Assembly: GCF_032362555.1 (NCBI RefSeq)
Contig: NC_083507.1
Span: forward strand, 375,001 to 439,000
Length of the DNA: 64,000 bases
DNA from: Amyelois transitella
Lineage: Eukaryota > Arthropoda > Insecta > Lepidoptera > Pyralidae
Direction: 5' to 3'
The notes under the pieces were generated by a model that saw only the letters and a list, made by a program, of their open reading frames with translations, was not told the origin of the DNA and did no database searches. Both the position numbers and the translations under genes were made by a program. This document shows, piece by piece, positions 12,501 through 22,880 of this stretch (position 1 is the stretch's first letter; every line of letters begins with the position of its first letter).

Positions 12501-15500
12501 GATTTTGCTCTCACTTAGAATATAGTTGCATAAAGAAAAGCACAAATGTTTTTAGATTTATCTCCTAAATTTATTCCAAGGCCTTATTAATATATGTACA
12601 TCTTTTCCACTTTCTCATGGATTACGAATTGTTACTTGTACTCCCATGGCTCGGTCCAAGTTTACATATATAGCTAAATAATTAAGGCCTTGTATTTAAA
12701 CTAGACCATGACATAACCCGGCTATAGATACAATAACTTGCACTTAAGTAAGTGATGAAAAAATAATGATAGTAAATCTTATTAAATTCCTGAATAATAT
12801 GTACATGTATAATTTTATACACAGCAGGATCCTACGTTAAATTCTAATACATAATAGGTACTTAATTAGTCACCGCGGATTACAATGGAACCTAATTTTA
12901 GATCATGGTTGCACATTCAATTGATGTGCACGATGTGCAGGTTTCCTCACGATGTTTTCCCTCGCCGTCACCCAATAAACATTGCAGGAAAAATCAAAGA
13001 AATACTTAGAGTACAAATAAATATTTACATCATAATACAGATGAAAGCAATGTTGATCTGTACTGTGTATAAAAATATGTATACTGCGTGTAATATAAAG
13101 TGAAATAAATATTAATAAACATGTGTAATGTAAACAATTGTTACATTGTTATATATATACAAACATAATAATCATGTCTTTATCTCATGCTGGGTAGACA
13201 GAGCCAACAGTCTTTAAAAACTGATAGGCCACGTTTCATCTGTTTTGCTTATTGATAGAATTGAGATTCAATAGGTTGCCAGTCCATCGCCTAAAAGTAG
13301 AATCCTAAGTTTTTAAGCCTATCCCTTAGTCGCCTTTTACGACTTCCATGGGAACGAGATGGAGCGGTCCTATTCTTTTTTTTATTGGTGCCGGGAATCA
13401 CACGACACACGTGTTTATAATATTCATTTCTCCTTTAAGTAGAAAAATTATGTAGAATTGTAGTGATATGGTTATTACTCCTGAGATTATTCATAATGAA
13501 TTATGTTTACCATAGATTTATTTTACCGTATATGTATTAAATTGGTGCGTTTAGTATGTGATATCTCAGTATTTTGAGTTTATTGGAAGTCATGAATATA
13601 TTTCAAGCCCTCTTGTTTTATTATTGATATTAATGAAGATATAATAATTTGATGGAAATTGTTTATTGTTATGAATTAAATATTAAATACTAATTAATGT
13701 TCTTTCTTTGTAACAAGCACCTTATTATAAACATATTTATTGAAAGAAGAAATATATTAACGTGAAGGTTTAGTTTTTCAAATGTTCAATTAAAATAATA
13801 TTTTTGTACAATTTGTTATAATCACACAAGTATGTAAAATTATATCATTGATCCCCCTATGTCGGACAGCTGAGCAGGCTCATGGTAAATATATCTTTTA
13901 ATTATCTTGTTCACTGAAGCACTACTTCGCCCATGAGCTAAATAATCATTAAGAAAATTATGTTTATTTGATATTAAACACGTATTCCACATGACTAAAT
14001 TCAAATCAAATAGTATGAAGCAAATCCTGTTATTGGCTTTTTCACTGGTCGATACAATGCAGGGATTGAACGATTTAGACATTTATTTTTTTAATTAATA
14101 TTTATTTTCTTTAGAGGTGCAGTTTCAGTTTGTTCATACATACAGTAAAAAAAAAATGCAATTATAAATTAAAGTACTTAATTTAATTGAACTAGTTTCA
14201 TAATCGTTTGACACTTTAGAATTTAGTCAAATGGAATTGAAAGACCATTATGTAATGCAACTTGAACACATAATTATACATACTCGTTATGTTTGATAAA
14301 AATAATCAGCTCATTGGCGAGGTGACATTAACTGTAACTTTGTAGCACGTTCGATGTGGAACCTGTTCTTTGGCAGCTTATCTCGTAATCCTAAAGAATC
14401 CTGCCTTATCGCCCTCGAAGACAAACTCATGCTTAGCAGCGTTCAACTTAACACCAGCATAAAATTAATTAGATCTCTGTGTCGCGTACGACTACTCTGC
14501 TCTCTTCTCCGTGATGTCGTAATCGTAAGATGGGCGACGATGGAAAATAAAAATCACTTGTTCGAAAATTGTACGGGAAAGGCGAAATTTACGATTTAAA
14601 CTATATTTTACAGTTTACTGTGTCTACGATAAAATACAATTTAGAAAATAGCACGATGAGGCATATCTAGTTTATTTATGTCTTTGAAGTGATGAGGAGA
14701 GAAAATTAATTTGTATGGCATCGGCTAACAATATTCTCGCCAAATTTTTTTTTACTCATTAAATAATAATGTCAGTCTTTTCAAGACTGTAGGCTCTGTC
14801 TACCCCGCAATGGATATAGACGTGATTATATGTATGTATGCAACAATAATAATTATCAAATGTATATGTATTCAGCCCATCTATTGAACCTTAAAATTTG
14901 TTCATACATACATAAATATAATCACGTCTATATCCCTTTCGTGAAAGACAGAGCCAACTGACTTAGAAAGATTGATAGGCCACGTTCAGCTGTATTGACT
15001 TAATAATAGGATTGAGATTCAAATAGTTATTATTTGAATCTGAATTTTATCATTGCTAGCCCATCGCCCTAAATAAGAATCCCAAGTTTATAAGCTTATC
15101 TCTTTTTACGTCATCCGTGGGAACGAGACGAGGGTGGTCTAATTTGTAACTAGATCGGAGAATGATAACGAAAGTCATTAATTCTTTGTATTCGACAACA
15201 AAAGATTTTTTTCGGTGCCGAGGCTATGCATTTCTATGTGCAAGTGATAATTGTCCACCCTTAACAATTTTTTAACAAGAAACAACGTTTGCCGGGACAG
15301 CTAGTATTATTTAATAATAAGTTTTATATCATAGTTTTAATATTACTAGCAACACGAACTAAATTTGTCCCGTTTACATTTATTTATTTGTTCAGAACAT
15401 GTCGAGTACCAACGGCGCGGCGGACGCCCCGCGGCCCATGATCACGATGCCGGGCGGTCACGGGCCCAGCTTCAATTCCTTGGACGACGACAGGCCGCCC

Positions 15501-18500
15501 AGCGCTGATGTGAGTTCCTGCCTTATAATACATGCATACATATAATCACGTCTTTTTCTCTCACTGGGCAGAGGGAGCCTTGTAAAGGCCACGTTCATTT
15601 GTATGGCTTAATGACGGAATTGAGATTCAAATAGTGACAGGTTGCTAGCTCATCCCATATCTAATACAATAGCACCTAAGTGATACTAGAAATATATTGT
15701 CGAAAAACCGTGAAAAAACCACAGTTTATGAATAGATATATAACAGTGACTTAAACTACAACAAATAATTAATAGACAAATAAAAGACAGTAAAGTGGTG
15801 ACAGGTGTTTTTTGTAAAATCCGTTGCACCTGTTGTTCGTGCAAAAGGGATAATGAGGTGCTTCCTGACAATTACATGTCCCGCACTGTTACAAAGTGAG
15901 AATAAAAACCTTTTTTGTTTCGAAACTAACCTTATACCCTCTATATTATAAATTTGAAATAAAAAATGTATTTGTAATAATTATCATCTTGCAGCAATCG
16001 GAACGCGAGACAGACACTCCGAAGCCGGCCAAGAGCGAGAAGGGCAGAGAGGAGGGCGGCGGCAAGCGCGGCGGCTGGCTGGGCGGCATCCTGGGCAAGC
16101 TGTCGCTGCGGCCGCCCAACCAGATGATCCTGCCCGACGACAAGAACCCCACCGTGAGTGCCGCCAGGGGCTGGCCTGCGCCTACCCTCATATGATATTT
16201 ATTACAAAATTTGGTGCCCTGTGCCAATTCTTATTTGATTTTTTTTTTAATTTTTATCTGTTGAGTCAGCTCAGTCTATCTGATTTTAAATTTTATTCAA
16301 TTTAACATTTTTTATTTTATTTTCTCAAGAAATTCTATTAAACAAATTTCAAGTATCATTATAATGGACATTTTAAAGTTAAAAAAAAACGTTTTATGGG
16401 GCTACCTAGCTCTTAATGTTTCTTTATGTGAAGTAGTCATTACTCACACTTTATGAGTCAATGCTGATTTATTACTGTTTTGTGTTAGTAGAAGAGCCCA
16501 AGTGTTATGTCTTTTTAAACTCTGCTTTGCGTTTCATCCATAAAATTATCCAGTCTGTGTTTTTTCCTTATATATATATATTTATCTTATATATATTTGA
16601 TCGTGAACTTTCAGCATAGTATTAGTTGAATCTTTAAAACTACCACAGGTCAAGTTAGGCCTTCATTATATCTATGTCTGTAATTTTGTATAATTTATGA
16701 TGTACCGTCTATTAAAAAAAAACTAGCCGCAGTATTTTCTCTATCTATGTATTTATTACAATCCAGTTATGTAAAAAAAAATACCATCTACCTTATGTAT
16801 AGGTAATTTTAGCGCCCTGTCTATATCACCTTGAAGTTCTATTTATTGTTATATACTTTCTTGTTGTCCCTTATTTTTGTGCTGTGCACATTTTTAAAGT
16901 TTAAAGGGGCTTACATCAGCTAAGTGAAAGAGATAATCTGAAAATAGACACCTCATTATTGTCTTTAAGTGACAAAATGACAATTATATTGAAAAAAAAA
17001 ATTTAAATCAATTGAGATTTCTACTAAATATTTTTATTTATAAATTTGAAATATAAGTATGAAAAAATTTCTTAGGTATATACGTAGGTATAAAAAACTA
17101 AATACCTATAAAAAAAACGCCTTATCTATATCCCCTTGTAGTTCTATTTTATGTTGTATACTTTCTTATTGTCACCTAGTTTCTTGAATAACGCCTATTA
17201 TTCGTTGCAAATAGTGCACAATTTTAAAGATAAAGTTTTACACCGTAACATGTACAATGGTATTTATTTATGTAAGCACTTGTTTATTTTCCACTGTTAC
17301 AATGTCCCACGCCCTCGCTATTGTATTATTTATTTGCACCTTGAAATGAACTCACTTTAACGTGTGAAACGAATTCCAATGAAATGTAAACAAAGCATTA
17401 TTGAGATAAAATGCTAATACCTACTAAATATCTTCCACCTCGATAATATAGCATGTCTTTCCGCAGCCGCGCTGTTGTAGTGTGCATCTTATAATTAGAT
17501 GTCTTTAAATCAGATATAAAATATTGTCCCGGTCACTGTGGTGCAGTGGAAGTAAGTACGCCTGCCACCGGAGGTCCCAGGTTCGAATCCCGGCCAAGGC
17601 ATGATGAGAAAAGAACTTTTTCTAATTTGCCTGGATTTTGGATGTTTATATAGTATCGTTGAGTTAGTACCTATTGTCCCGTATATATTTATTAATTTAT
17701 TGCGCGTAAATATTTTTCATGTATACAATTATATATATGAAATCTTTGTTTTAGTAGTATTTCAGTTATCTCTTCCCCTTTAAGAAATTGTTTGCGTTTT
17801 CAACTTATAGACTTGAATTCCCATTTTATCCATGTGTCTGTGATGTTTTTGTTGTCTTAATTTTAATTTTATCTATGTATATACGTATGTATTTTACCTA
17901 ATAATATTTATATATATTTATCAATATTCGTAGATTTTTTTCAATTTACGATACTCGCAAAAATAAAAAAAACTCAATCTTTGGCAAATAACAAAGATTG
18001 TGTTTTTTTTATTGAGGTTATTATGGCATATCCGAATTTAAAACTGAAATTTATTATTTCTTTATCGAACTTCCATATATTAGACGTAAATTATGTGAGA
18101 TGTTTTCGTAAACAATCATTACTTTGTATAATGTCAAACAAGTTAGGTCGCGGGTTCGAATCCCGACCAGAGCATGATTAGATACGAACATTTTCTGATT
18201 GATGTTTATCAATATAGAATTTAGTATCGTTGAGTTAGTATGTATACAACGAAAAGTGTCGAACTTACTCGGAGGCCCACTCAGTTTGTGTGATCAAGCC
18301 TCGTATATAGAATAGAATCACTTATATCTAATTCAAATTCAAATTTTTTTTTCATTACTATAAGATACTTCATATCGCTTAATAATTGTCAAAATGTATG
18401 GTTTAACAACATTGGTTGACGTCAAATAAATTTAAAACTAAGTTTACTGCCGCTTCCAAGGCGTCAGTGCAGAAGGAGCGGTAACAAACTGCACTGCAGC

Positions 18501-21500
18501 ATTTTCTTCAACAACGTCAACTTCACAATATCAATTAAACTTAGAATAGAATGTGGACGAGAGAATACATTGTTCGGATTTATATATTTATATATGAGAT
18601 AATTACAACTACTGCCGCTTACAAAGCGCACGTGTAGGAGAAGCAATTGCATTGTCTTTATGAGTGGCAGTGTGGCCTGTAGTAGAGGTACTGTAGCGGC
18701 GTTTGCGCAGATCGTGTGGGACGAGGCGGGCAAGCGCTGGCGCAACACGGCCGGCGACGACGCGGCCGCCGCGCCGCCGCCGCCGCCGCCCACGCTCCCC
18801 GCGCATGCGCTGTGAGTGTTTATTATTTATGATTTACTTATTCTACATACATGAATATATAATCACGTCTATGGGTGTAGACAGAGATGACACACTTGAA
18901 AAGAATGAATTGGCCACGTTCAGCTGTTTGGCGCAATGATTGATATTCAAATAGTGACAGGTTGCTAGCCCATCTCAGCCTAAGAGAAGGTTCCCAAGTT
19001 TATAAGCATATCCCTTAGTCGCCTTTTACAACATCAATGAGAACGAGATGTAGTGGTCCTATTTTTGTTTAATTGGTGCTGGGAACCACACGGCACACGA
19101 TTTGTAAATATTATAAAATTGTAAGTTAAGCCCTAATTTAAAAAGCATTTTTACGTGAGCGAGTAGGAAAGTTTACATTTTTGAACTGTTCTTAATAATT
19201 GTAAATTTACCAAATAATCTTAGAAACTACTAGACCGATTTTAATTCACACATACATCCGTATAATTACGTCTATATCCCTTGCGGGGTAGACAAGGCCA
19301 ACAGTCACGAAAATACTGAATTGTCACGTTTAGCCGTATGGCTTTATGATGAGATTCAAATAGTAACAGGTTGCTAACCTACAAATAAAAATATTTTGAA
19401 TATATATTTGATGTTATCAATTTAATTATTTATTTGTTGTACTTTTATTGTGTAGTTTGACATAATAATGATGGATTTTCAGCCGCACGTCGTCGCCGCC
19501 GCTGCAGGCGCCCCCCGGCGGCGCTCCGCCCCCCGTCGCCAACATATTCAAGATGCAAAAGTCAAGACGTGAGTTCATTACATAATAATAATAACGTTTA
19601 TTTACTCTTCACAAAAATGTTCTAATTAACTAGTTAACAATAATGTGTTTAATCTTTAAATGACATTGAAGTCCTGCGAAGTGCTAAGTTCCTGAAAAAG
19701 GTCCAGGTGGGCCTGTGCTACAGGTAACTTGACAGGTAATTACATACATACATACACATGATCGTTTCTTTTTCCCTCGCGGGGTAGGTAGACAGGGCCG
19801 ACAGTCTTTTCAAGGTTATTAGACCGCGTTCAGCTGATGGTATACATACATAAAATCACGCCTTTTTTCCGGAGGCTAAGGCAGAGACTACATCTTTCCA
19901 CCTGCCACGATCTCTACATACTTCCGTCGCTTCATCCACATTCATAACTCTCTTCATGCAAGTTCGTCGGTTTCGGGTACTCTTAAGATGGCATTAAGAT
20001 TTAAATAGTGACAAGTTGCTAGCCCATCGTTAGAAAGAAGAATCCTAAGTTAATGAATCTCTCCCCTATGTTGACTTTTACGATCTACACGGAAAGAGAA
20101 GCAGCTGACACACACACTATGTTTATGTTTCGATGTATCGAAAATTTTACTTGAAATCAGTAATTTGTTTACTATATGTGGCAACACACAATCAAATGGT
20201 CTAGTTTCAGCCACTCGCAAATAGGTGGTTATGTCCCCCTTACCCCCTCGCAACGGTTACAGTGTTTGAATCTTTCTTAGAAAAATGTGTATCCACAGCT
20301 CGTTCTTGTTATTCCTTCATGGTAAAATATATAAGAAAGCGAAAAATCGGTATAAACACTTCTGAATTGAATTTGTGTAATTTTATTTATTGTATGATTC
20401 TTCTGTCGTATTTATATAATTGAATTCTTGTGTGAGAGAGCTAATTCCGGCCCTGGATCATGACAAAGATGATAATAACTGTATTTAATAAGTACTTACA
20501 TACAACCACGATTTTACTGTAAACCAAATACTTACCTATATTAGAGAGCGCCCGCGGTTCCGTCCGCGTAAACGAAATCTCCCGTTTCCGCGTGAATTTC
20601 CCAAGATCCTTTCTAAGCGGACGTCTCCTTACGTTACAATCTACCTTTCTGCCCAATTTCATCTCTATTGGTTCTGTAGTTTTGAGATTTCGTGATAAGT
20701 TAGTGGGTGAATACGTGAGTGATTATATAATTGTGATTGAAGATATTGAATGAATATTTTTATCATCGCCAGACATAAAGAAGTCGTACGTGGACGTGCT
20801 GAACCCGGGGGGCGCGCGCGCAGCTCCGCCGCCCGCGCCGCCCGCCTACTTCGTGCCGCCTCCCGCCGCCACGCAGGTACGCTACATCTACCGATTTTCA
20901 CCTTTCACAGGAAAAGCTATAGGAGATATATAAAGATCCACCTACGATATATCACAAATACGAGACAATATTTTATTATAAAATGCTACTAATATTATAG
21001 ACCAAATATATTAATAAAAAGATTATACATATACATCAGAAATGATTAAAAATACAAACGAAAAGCACGTATAAGTTTTAAATACGAATATTACATATTT
21101 AATTATATACCTACTCCATGTAATATAACTGCAACATACGTGTCGCCTACTTCTTATGATTCCTGAACAGAGTCCAAGTATATTGATTTTATCGATAACA
21201 TAAAAGCATATCCCTTAGTCGCCTTTTACGACATGCATGAGAATGAGACGGAGTAGTCCTATTCTTTTGTTTTATTGGCGCCGGGAACCACACGGTACTT
21301 TGATTCTTTTCAATTTGATGTTAAGAGTTCGAAAAAGTTGTTTTTTTTTATATGAAAGTGGGGCAAGCGCCTATTCACTAATATAATAAATAGTGCCTAT
21401 TCACTAGTGCGAGCTCGAATAGTGCCTATTCATCTTGAAAATACCCAAATTGTATGTATCGGGAAAGAGAGATGCGGAGAAAGAATTCCGAATTACAGCC

Positions 21501-22880
21501 GTTCGCGTGGTGTAAGATTTGGCGACTCGCAAGGAGAGAAAGGTGGGGATATCGCCCGTGTACGAGTGGAATCGCTGTCCACGCCATTTCTTAAATTCAA
21601 TAATTATGTATTCAATTTCTTATATTACAATTTGGGCGGACTCTCTTTCAACCTGCTTTTCATTTGGGATGCTTTTAATGCCATCGGACTTTTATACTGA
21701 CCTGGTTGACTCCAAAAAGCTATGACCTTAATAATATAAGATACAGTTTATAATCATATTCCCATTATTTTGTTGATTATTTATCGATCGTTCTTATCAC
21801 ACGCTTTCATAGGACGCTGAAAATTTGACGAACGGTCACTAGCAGGTAAAAATTGGATTTCATACATTCTTACAATCATATTCATGCATGCATATTAATT
21901 TAATAAAGAGAAAAGATTTTTTTTATGGTGTATTAAAATAATCTTCTGCACCAATTTAGTTCTGTTTTGTTTGTCTCTGTACTGATATACATACATACAT
22001 ATGGTCACGTCTATATCCCTTGCGGGGTAGACAGAGCCAACAGTCTTGAAAAGACTGAATTGGTTGGTATCCATGTTAGAAACAGAGTAAGCCTTCATGT
22101 ATGACAGAGGCTAATTTTTTCTGTAAATTCCCAAGGAATCGGGAAAGACAGAAATTTATATTGAAATTAAATAATTTATTAAAAAGCTGCAGTTAACTGA
22201 AACATTGCTGCTTCTAACTATGTATGACTATGTATCTATGTATGTATGTTATACTATGTATTAGTGACTTCTTCCTCCTGGCGTTAGACCAGGTTACATC
22301 CTCATGCCTCTAGAGTGGCCCGGGGTGCGGATTTACGCCCATGACCCTGGATTGGATGAGTCTAGTTTTTACACGAGGCGACTCCCATCTGACCTCCGCA
22401 ACCTTTTCAGCGGAACTTGACTTATTATTGCCTGAATGTGAAGGTTTCCTCGCGATATTTTCCTCACCGTAAAAGCATCGGTTAGTATACAAACTAATAT
22501 ACGTAACTTCGAAAATAGTCATCGGCACACGGCAGAGGTAGGATTCAAACTTTTGCCTTTCTTTGCATCACGCATTTTAACCGGGCACCTTACTGATTTG
22601 ACCACGCTCCTCAACTATGTATAACTGTATTGTTCACAAACTATCCACCTACAGAGACCAAGCTGTTTCCGTCATTCAATTCAAATTTCAAATTGCTTTA
22701 TTTTTCTCTACACAAACTTAAATCAAAATATTTACAGAAAAATTAACTATATATTATACAAAGTAAGTTTGTGAGTGACCGGTGTCTGAACTAAGCAGGT
22801 CATCAAGTCATATTTGTACAATCTGTCAACAAATCCACTGTTTGCAGGGCGGCATGTACGACCCGTCGCAGGCGGAGTAG
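497..22880 (+). CDS. Sec16: Sec16 (COPII coat scaffold), 3' part of gene
   Basis: Sec16 is a peripheral ER protein that marks ER exit sites and organises COPII coat assembly with Sec23, Sec24 and Sec13. Exons used: 497-578, 3322-3414, 6878-6997, 10765-10872, 15396-15509, 15995-16153, 18711-18811, 19483-19568, 20773-20876, 22848-22880. They have GT/AG borders and join in frame to about 332 residues plus TAG. The N-terminal and central domains lie upstream of the window. Seen: a long Pro/Gln/Ala/Tyr-rich stretch, a basic linker, then GGWLGGILGKLSLR, MILPDDKNPTIVWD and GKRWRN, and near the end SYVDVLNP. The LPDD...IVWD...RW pattern is the conserved C-terminal signature of Sec16, recalled from the family. 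The first exon is the least certain. An AATAAA at 23409-23414 would give a 3' UTR of about 0.5 kb. Confidence 0.85.
579..3321. repeat. Sec16 intron with decayed RTE-like LINE and SINE fragments
   Basis: About 740-890 (KMYCVCVDLEKAYNRIVRSI) and 1715-1800 (AIKSVKAAGHDIVSVEIL) resemble reverse-transcriptase blocks of RTE-type LINEs but are broken by stops. About 890-1010 matches the S2 SINE (see 22268-22614) in reverse. About 1050-1160 and 1965-2165 are LINE 3'-tail fragments. 2717-2890 is an RTE tail in plus orientation. 3165-3240 is a further S2 fragment. Confidence 0.5.
3322..3414 (+). CDS. Sec16: Sec16 exon, Gln/Ser-rich
   Basis: 93 bp, phase 0 to phase 0, between TTTCAG and GTAATT. It encodes DQQPSAAPSPQST through YNSNWGEQ, an uncharged Gln/Asn/Pro-rich stretch typical of the disordered region of Sec16. 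Confidence 0.7.
3415..6877. repeat. Sec16 intron, R1 cluster and one E element
   Basis: R1 segments lie at about 4212-4366 (+), 5351-5612 (-, nearly complete), 5632-5722 (-), 5729-5935 (+) and 6608-6826 (-). An E-type repeat (GCGAAAGTTTGTG...CCCGCGGGATTG) lies at about 5147-5330. The rest is AT-rich with nothing seen. Confidence 0.6.
5351..5612 (-). repeat. R1 interspersed repeat, nearly complete
   Basis: It runs from a CATA tail through CACGTCTATA, the GTCTTGAAAAGAC hairpin, GATTCATATAGTG and GCTAGCCCATCGCC to GTGCCGTGTGGTT...CGGCAC. This copy shows the family layout well. The class (SINE, MITE or Helitron-like) is unresolved. Confidence 0.7.
6878..6997 (+). CDS. Sec16: Sec16 exon, Pro/Glu/Tyr-rich
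   Basis: 120 bp, phase 0 to phase 0, between TTACAG and GTGAGT. It encodes NQYPAQTAPPYEP through YYQQQPPPPPELD. The Pro- and Tyr-rich low-complexity sequence resembles the flanking Sec16 exons. Confidence 0.75.
8140..8259. mobile_element. MITE-like element with 17-bp terminal inverted repeats
   Basis: TACAGGTATTAAACGCG at 8140-8156 is the exact reverse complement of 8243-8259. The 120-bp unit has no coding capacity. Perfect terminal repeats around a short AT-rich core fit a non-autonomous DNA transposon. No clear target-site duplication was seen. Confidence 0.55.
8919..9230 (+). pseudogene. LINE ORF1 remnant with PHD-like zinc finger
   Basis: An open stretch without a usable ATG holds CKIIKDKHFLTCSVCKRSSD then KWSCNKCTNEKKQ. 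The Cys-x2-Cys pairs resemble the PHD-type finger found in ORF1 of some CR1- and Jockey-like insect LINEs. It ends at a stop before the reverse-transcriptase remnant begins, with no room for a full endonuclease. Confidence 0.45.
9280..9774 (+). pseudogene. Reverse transcriptase fragment of a non-LTR retrotransposon
   Basis: 164 codons open. PVDTYEIIKIIMSL, SCGYDDIQSSILK, LTYLINLSFSTGVFPDKLK and KKGPRDCVDNYRPIAFIPI are the N-terminal blocks of a LINE reverse transcriptase, including the NYRPI motif. The catalytic YADD region is missing. The frame ends at TAG 9772 after KPEHHKTMLKA, so it is truncated and inactive. Confidence 0.75.
10765..10872 (+). CDS. Sec16: Sec16 exon, Ala/Pro-rich
   Basis: 108 bp, phase 0 to phase 0, between TTCCCAG and GTGAGT. 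It encodes SSPAAAAPAHEAQPAPP through PEPHYHYTD. It is the last exon before the possible alternative terminal exon at 11,482. Confidence 0.75.
11482..11868 (+). CDS. Candidate alternative last exon of Sec16, or an unrecognised short gene
   Basis: An open GC-rich frame runs from the stop at 11425 to TAG at 11866-11868. It has strong G/C third-position bias and an AATAAA 76 bp after the stop (11944-11949). From 11482 it encodes about 128 residues, with SDLDIQLSPGAARGDLILG in the middle and two related Pro-Ile-Asp-x-Pro segments (FPIDRPEG and YPIDAPRTFDIDEP) near the end. I do not recognise the family. An AG just before 11482 would accept the upstream Sec16 exon in phase 0, giving an isoform without the conserved C-terminus. 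The region before it is purine-rich, so the acceptor is weak, and an internal GTAAGT at 11488 may be a competing donor. A nested gene or retrocopy is also possible. Confidence 0.45.
   Translation, partial: PPVSTVRLRRPRAAAGPPPSDGNLPAREHRTLATEGLSDLDIQLSPGAARGDLILGTVQRWAARPPPRARYRPLVFGGTFPIDRPEGLLERSVQRSVRRFEEAVSRRAALTYPIDAPRTFDIDEPVPL
11944..11949 (+). terminator. Polyadenylation signal after the 11.5-11.9 kb ORF
   Basis: AATAAA lies 76 bp downstream of the TAG at 11868. Position and strand fit a 3' end for a transcript carrying that ORF, inside what is otherwise a Sec16 intron. Confidence 0.5.
13161..13410 (-). repeat. R1 interspersed repeat, nearly complete
   Basis: Shares the CACGTCT-like end (here CATGTCTTTATC), GCCACGTTTCATCTG, CTAAAAGTAGAATCC and CGCCTTTTACGAC blocks, and ends at GTGCCGGGAATCACACGACAC. 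Confidence 0.65.
14905..15135 (-). repeat. R1 interspersed repeat, head truncated
   Basis: Starts in CATACATA, with AATCACGTCTATATCCC, GATAGGCCACGTTCAGCTG, then CCCATCGCCC and AAGAATCCCAAG. It stops at about GGGAACGAGACGAGG, without the GGCAC hairpin end. Confidence 0.6.
15396..15509 (+). CDS. Sec16: Sec16 exon
   Basis: 114 bp, phase 0 to phase 0, between TTCAG and GTGAGT. It encodes NMSSTNGAADAPRPMITMPG through SFNSLDDDRPPSAD. It links the Pro-rich region to the basic C-terminal module. Confidence 0.8.
15510..15994. other. Sec16 intron with an R1 fragment
   Basis: R1 fragment in reverse at about 15528-15662. The rest shows nothing beyond a normal acceptor region before 15995. Confidence 0.5.
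15995..16153 (+). CDS. Sec16: Sec16 exon with the conserved C-terminal motif
   Basis: 159 bp, phase 0, between TTGCAG and GTGAGT. A charged linker (KPAKSEKGREEGGGKR) is followed by GGWLGGILGKLSLR and MILPDDKNPT. The LPDDKNP block continues as IVWDEAGKRWRN in the next exon. This is the main evidence for Sec16. Confidence 0.9.
17526..17705 (+). mobile_element. tRNA-derived SINE (S1 family)
   Basis: A tRNA-like head carries an A-box-like GTGGTGCAGTGG and a B box GGTTCGAATCCC, followed by the body with ATAGTATCGTTGAGTTAGTA and a tail near TGTCCCGTATATATTTATT. The same arrangement occurs reversed at 41046-41283, so this is a SINE and not a tRNA gene. Confidence 0.75.
18141..18320 (+). mobile_element. 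tRNA-derived SINE (S1 family), 5'-truncated
   Basis: Begins within the tRNA-like part at GCGGGTTCGAATCCCGACC, then TAGTATCGTTGAGTTAGTAT and GTCGAACTTACTCGGAGGCC. The A box is missing. Confidence 0.65.
18711..18811 (+). CDS. Sec16: Sec16 exon, end of conserved motif and proline run
   Basis: 101 bp between TTGCGCAG and GTGAGT, ending in phase 2. It encodes IVWDEAGKRWRNTAGDDAAA, then a run of prolines, then TLPAHA. It completes the conserved LPDD...IVWD...RW signature. Confidence 0.88.
18843..19098 (-). repeat. R1 interspersed repeat, nearly complete
   Basis: Includes AATCACGTCTATGGG, GGCCACGTTCAGCTGTTTGG, GTGACAGGTTGCTAGCCCAT, CGCCTTTTACAACATC and the closing GCTGGGAACCACACGGCAC hairpin end. 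Confidence 0.65.
19483..19568 (+). CDS. Sec16: Sec16 exon
   Basis: 86 bp between TTTTCAG and GTGAGT, entering in phase 2 and leaving in phase 1. It encodes RTSSPPLQAPPGGAPPP followed by VANIFKMQKSR. Confidence 0.85.
20773..20876 (+). CDS. Sec16: Sec16 exon with the SYVDVLNP motif
   Basis: 104 bp between GCCAG and GTACGC, leaving in phase 0. It encodes HIKKSYVDVLNPGGARAA, then a Pro-rich tail to PAATQ. The S-x-Y-V-D-V-x-NP motif is expected close to the Sec16 C-terminus. Confidence 0.87.
20877..22847. repeat. Last Sec16 intron, S2 SINE and R1 fragments
   Basis: R1 head fragment at about 21206-21298 (-) and R1 end fragment at 21989-22062 (-). A long S2 SINE lies in reverse at 22268-22614. No exon was found in the open frames at 21407-21725. 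Confidence 0.55.
22268..22614 (-). mobile_element. tRNA-derived SINE (S2 family), near full length
   Basis: Read on the minus strand it begins with a tRNA-like head (GTGGTCAAATCAGTAAGGTG, then B-box-like GTTTGAATCC), followed by GCCGATGACTATTTTCGAAG, ACGGTGAGGAAAATATCGCG and GTCGCCTCGTGTAAAAAC, and ends in GCCAGGAGGAAGAAG. Partial copies of the body recur near 890, 3170, 7610, 12945, 26080, 60660 and 63520. Confidence 0.7.
22848..22880 (+). CDS. Sec16: Sec16 last coding exon
   Basis: A short terminal exon after TTTGCAG. It encodes GGMYDPSQAE and ends at TAG 22878-22880. Phase and composition fit the preceding exon. Confidence 0.8.
   Translation, partial: GGMYDPSQAE

Larger units (their letters stand above)
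10873..15395. repeat. Sec16 intron, R1 segments and an RTE tail
   Basis: R1 segments lie at about 10980-11110 (-), 13161-13410 (-, nearly complete), 14771-14840 (+) and 14905-15135 (-). About 12000-12250 is an RTE LINE tail in reverse. About 12940-12975 is an S2 SINE scrap, and about 15245-15307 is a reversed fragment of a repeat ending in CTAGCTGTCCCGG. The candidate exon at 11482-11868 also lies here. Confidence 0.55.
16154..18710. repeat. Sec16 intron with tRNA-derived SINE copies
   Basis: 17526-17705 and 18141-18320 are S1-type SINEs. 18330-18500 is a D-type repeat (TTCACTACTATAAGATACTTC-like start) and about 18530-18660 a related piece with CTGCCGCTTACAAAGCGC. 16200-17500 is AT-rich with nothing recognised. 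Confidence 0.55.
18812..20772. repeat. Sec16 introns with R1 segments, RTE tail and an H-type repeat
   Basis: R1 lies at 18843-19098 (-, nearly complete), 19248-19382 (-), 19741-19845 (-) and 19985-20095 (-). An RTE tail lies in reverse at about 19855-19985, placed between two R1 pieces as if inserted. About 20530-20710 resembles a dispersed repeat with CCGCGGTTCCGTCCGCG and GGTTCTGTAGTTTTGAGATT. Confidence 0.55.

Noticed and set aside
17526..17610. A possible tRNA gene (B box GGTTCGAATCCC)
   Set aside because: The acceptor stem does not close and the sequence continues into a dispersed SINE body shared with other loci, so it is a tRNA-derived SINE.
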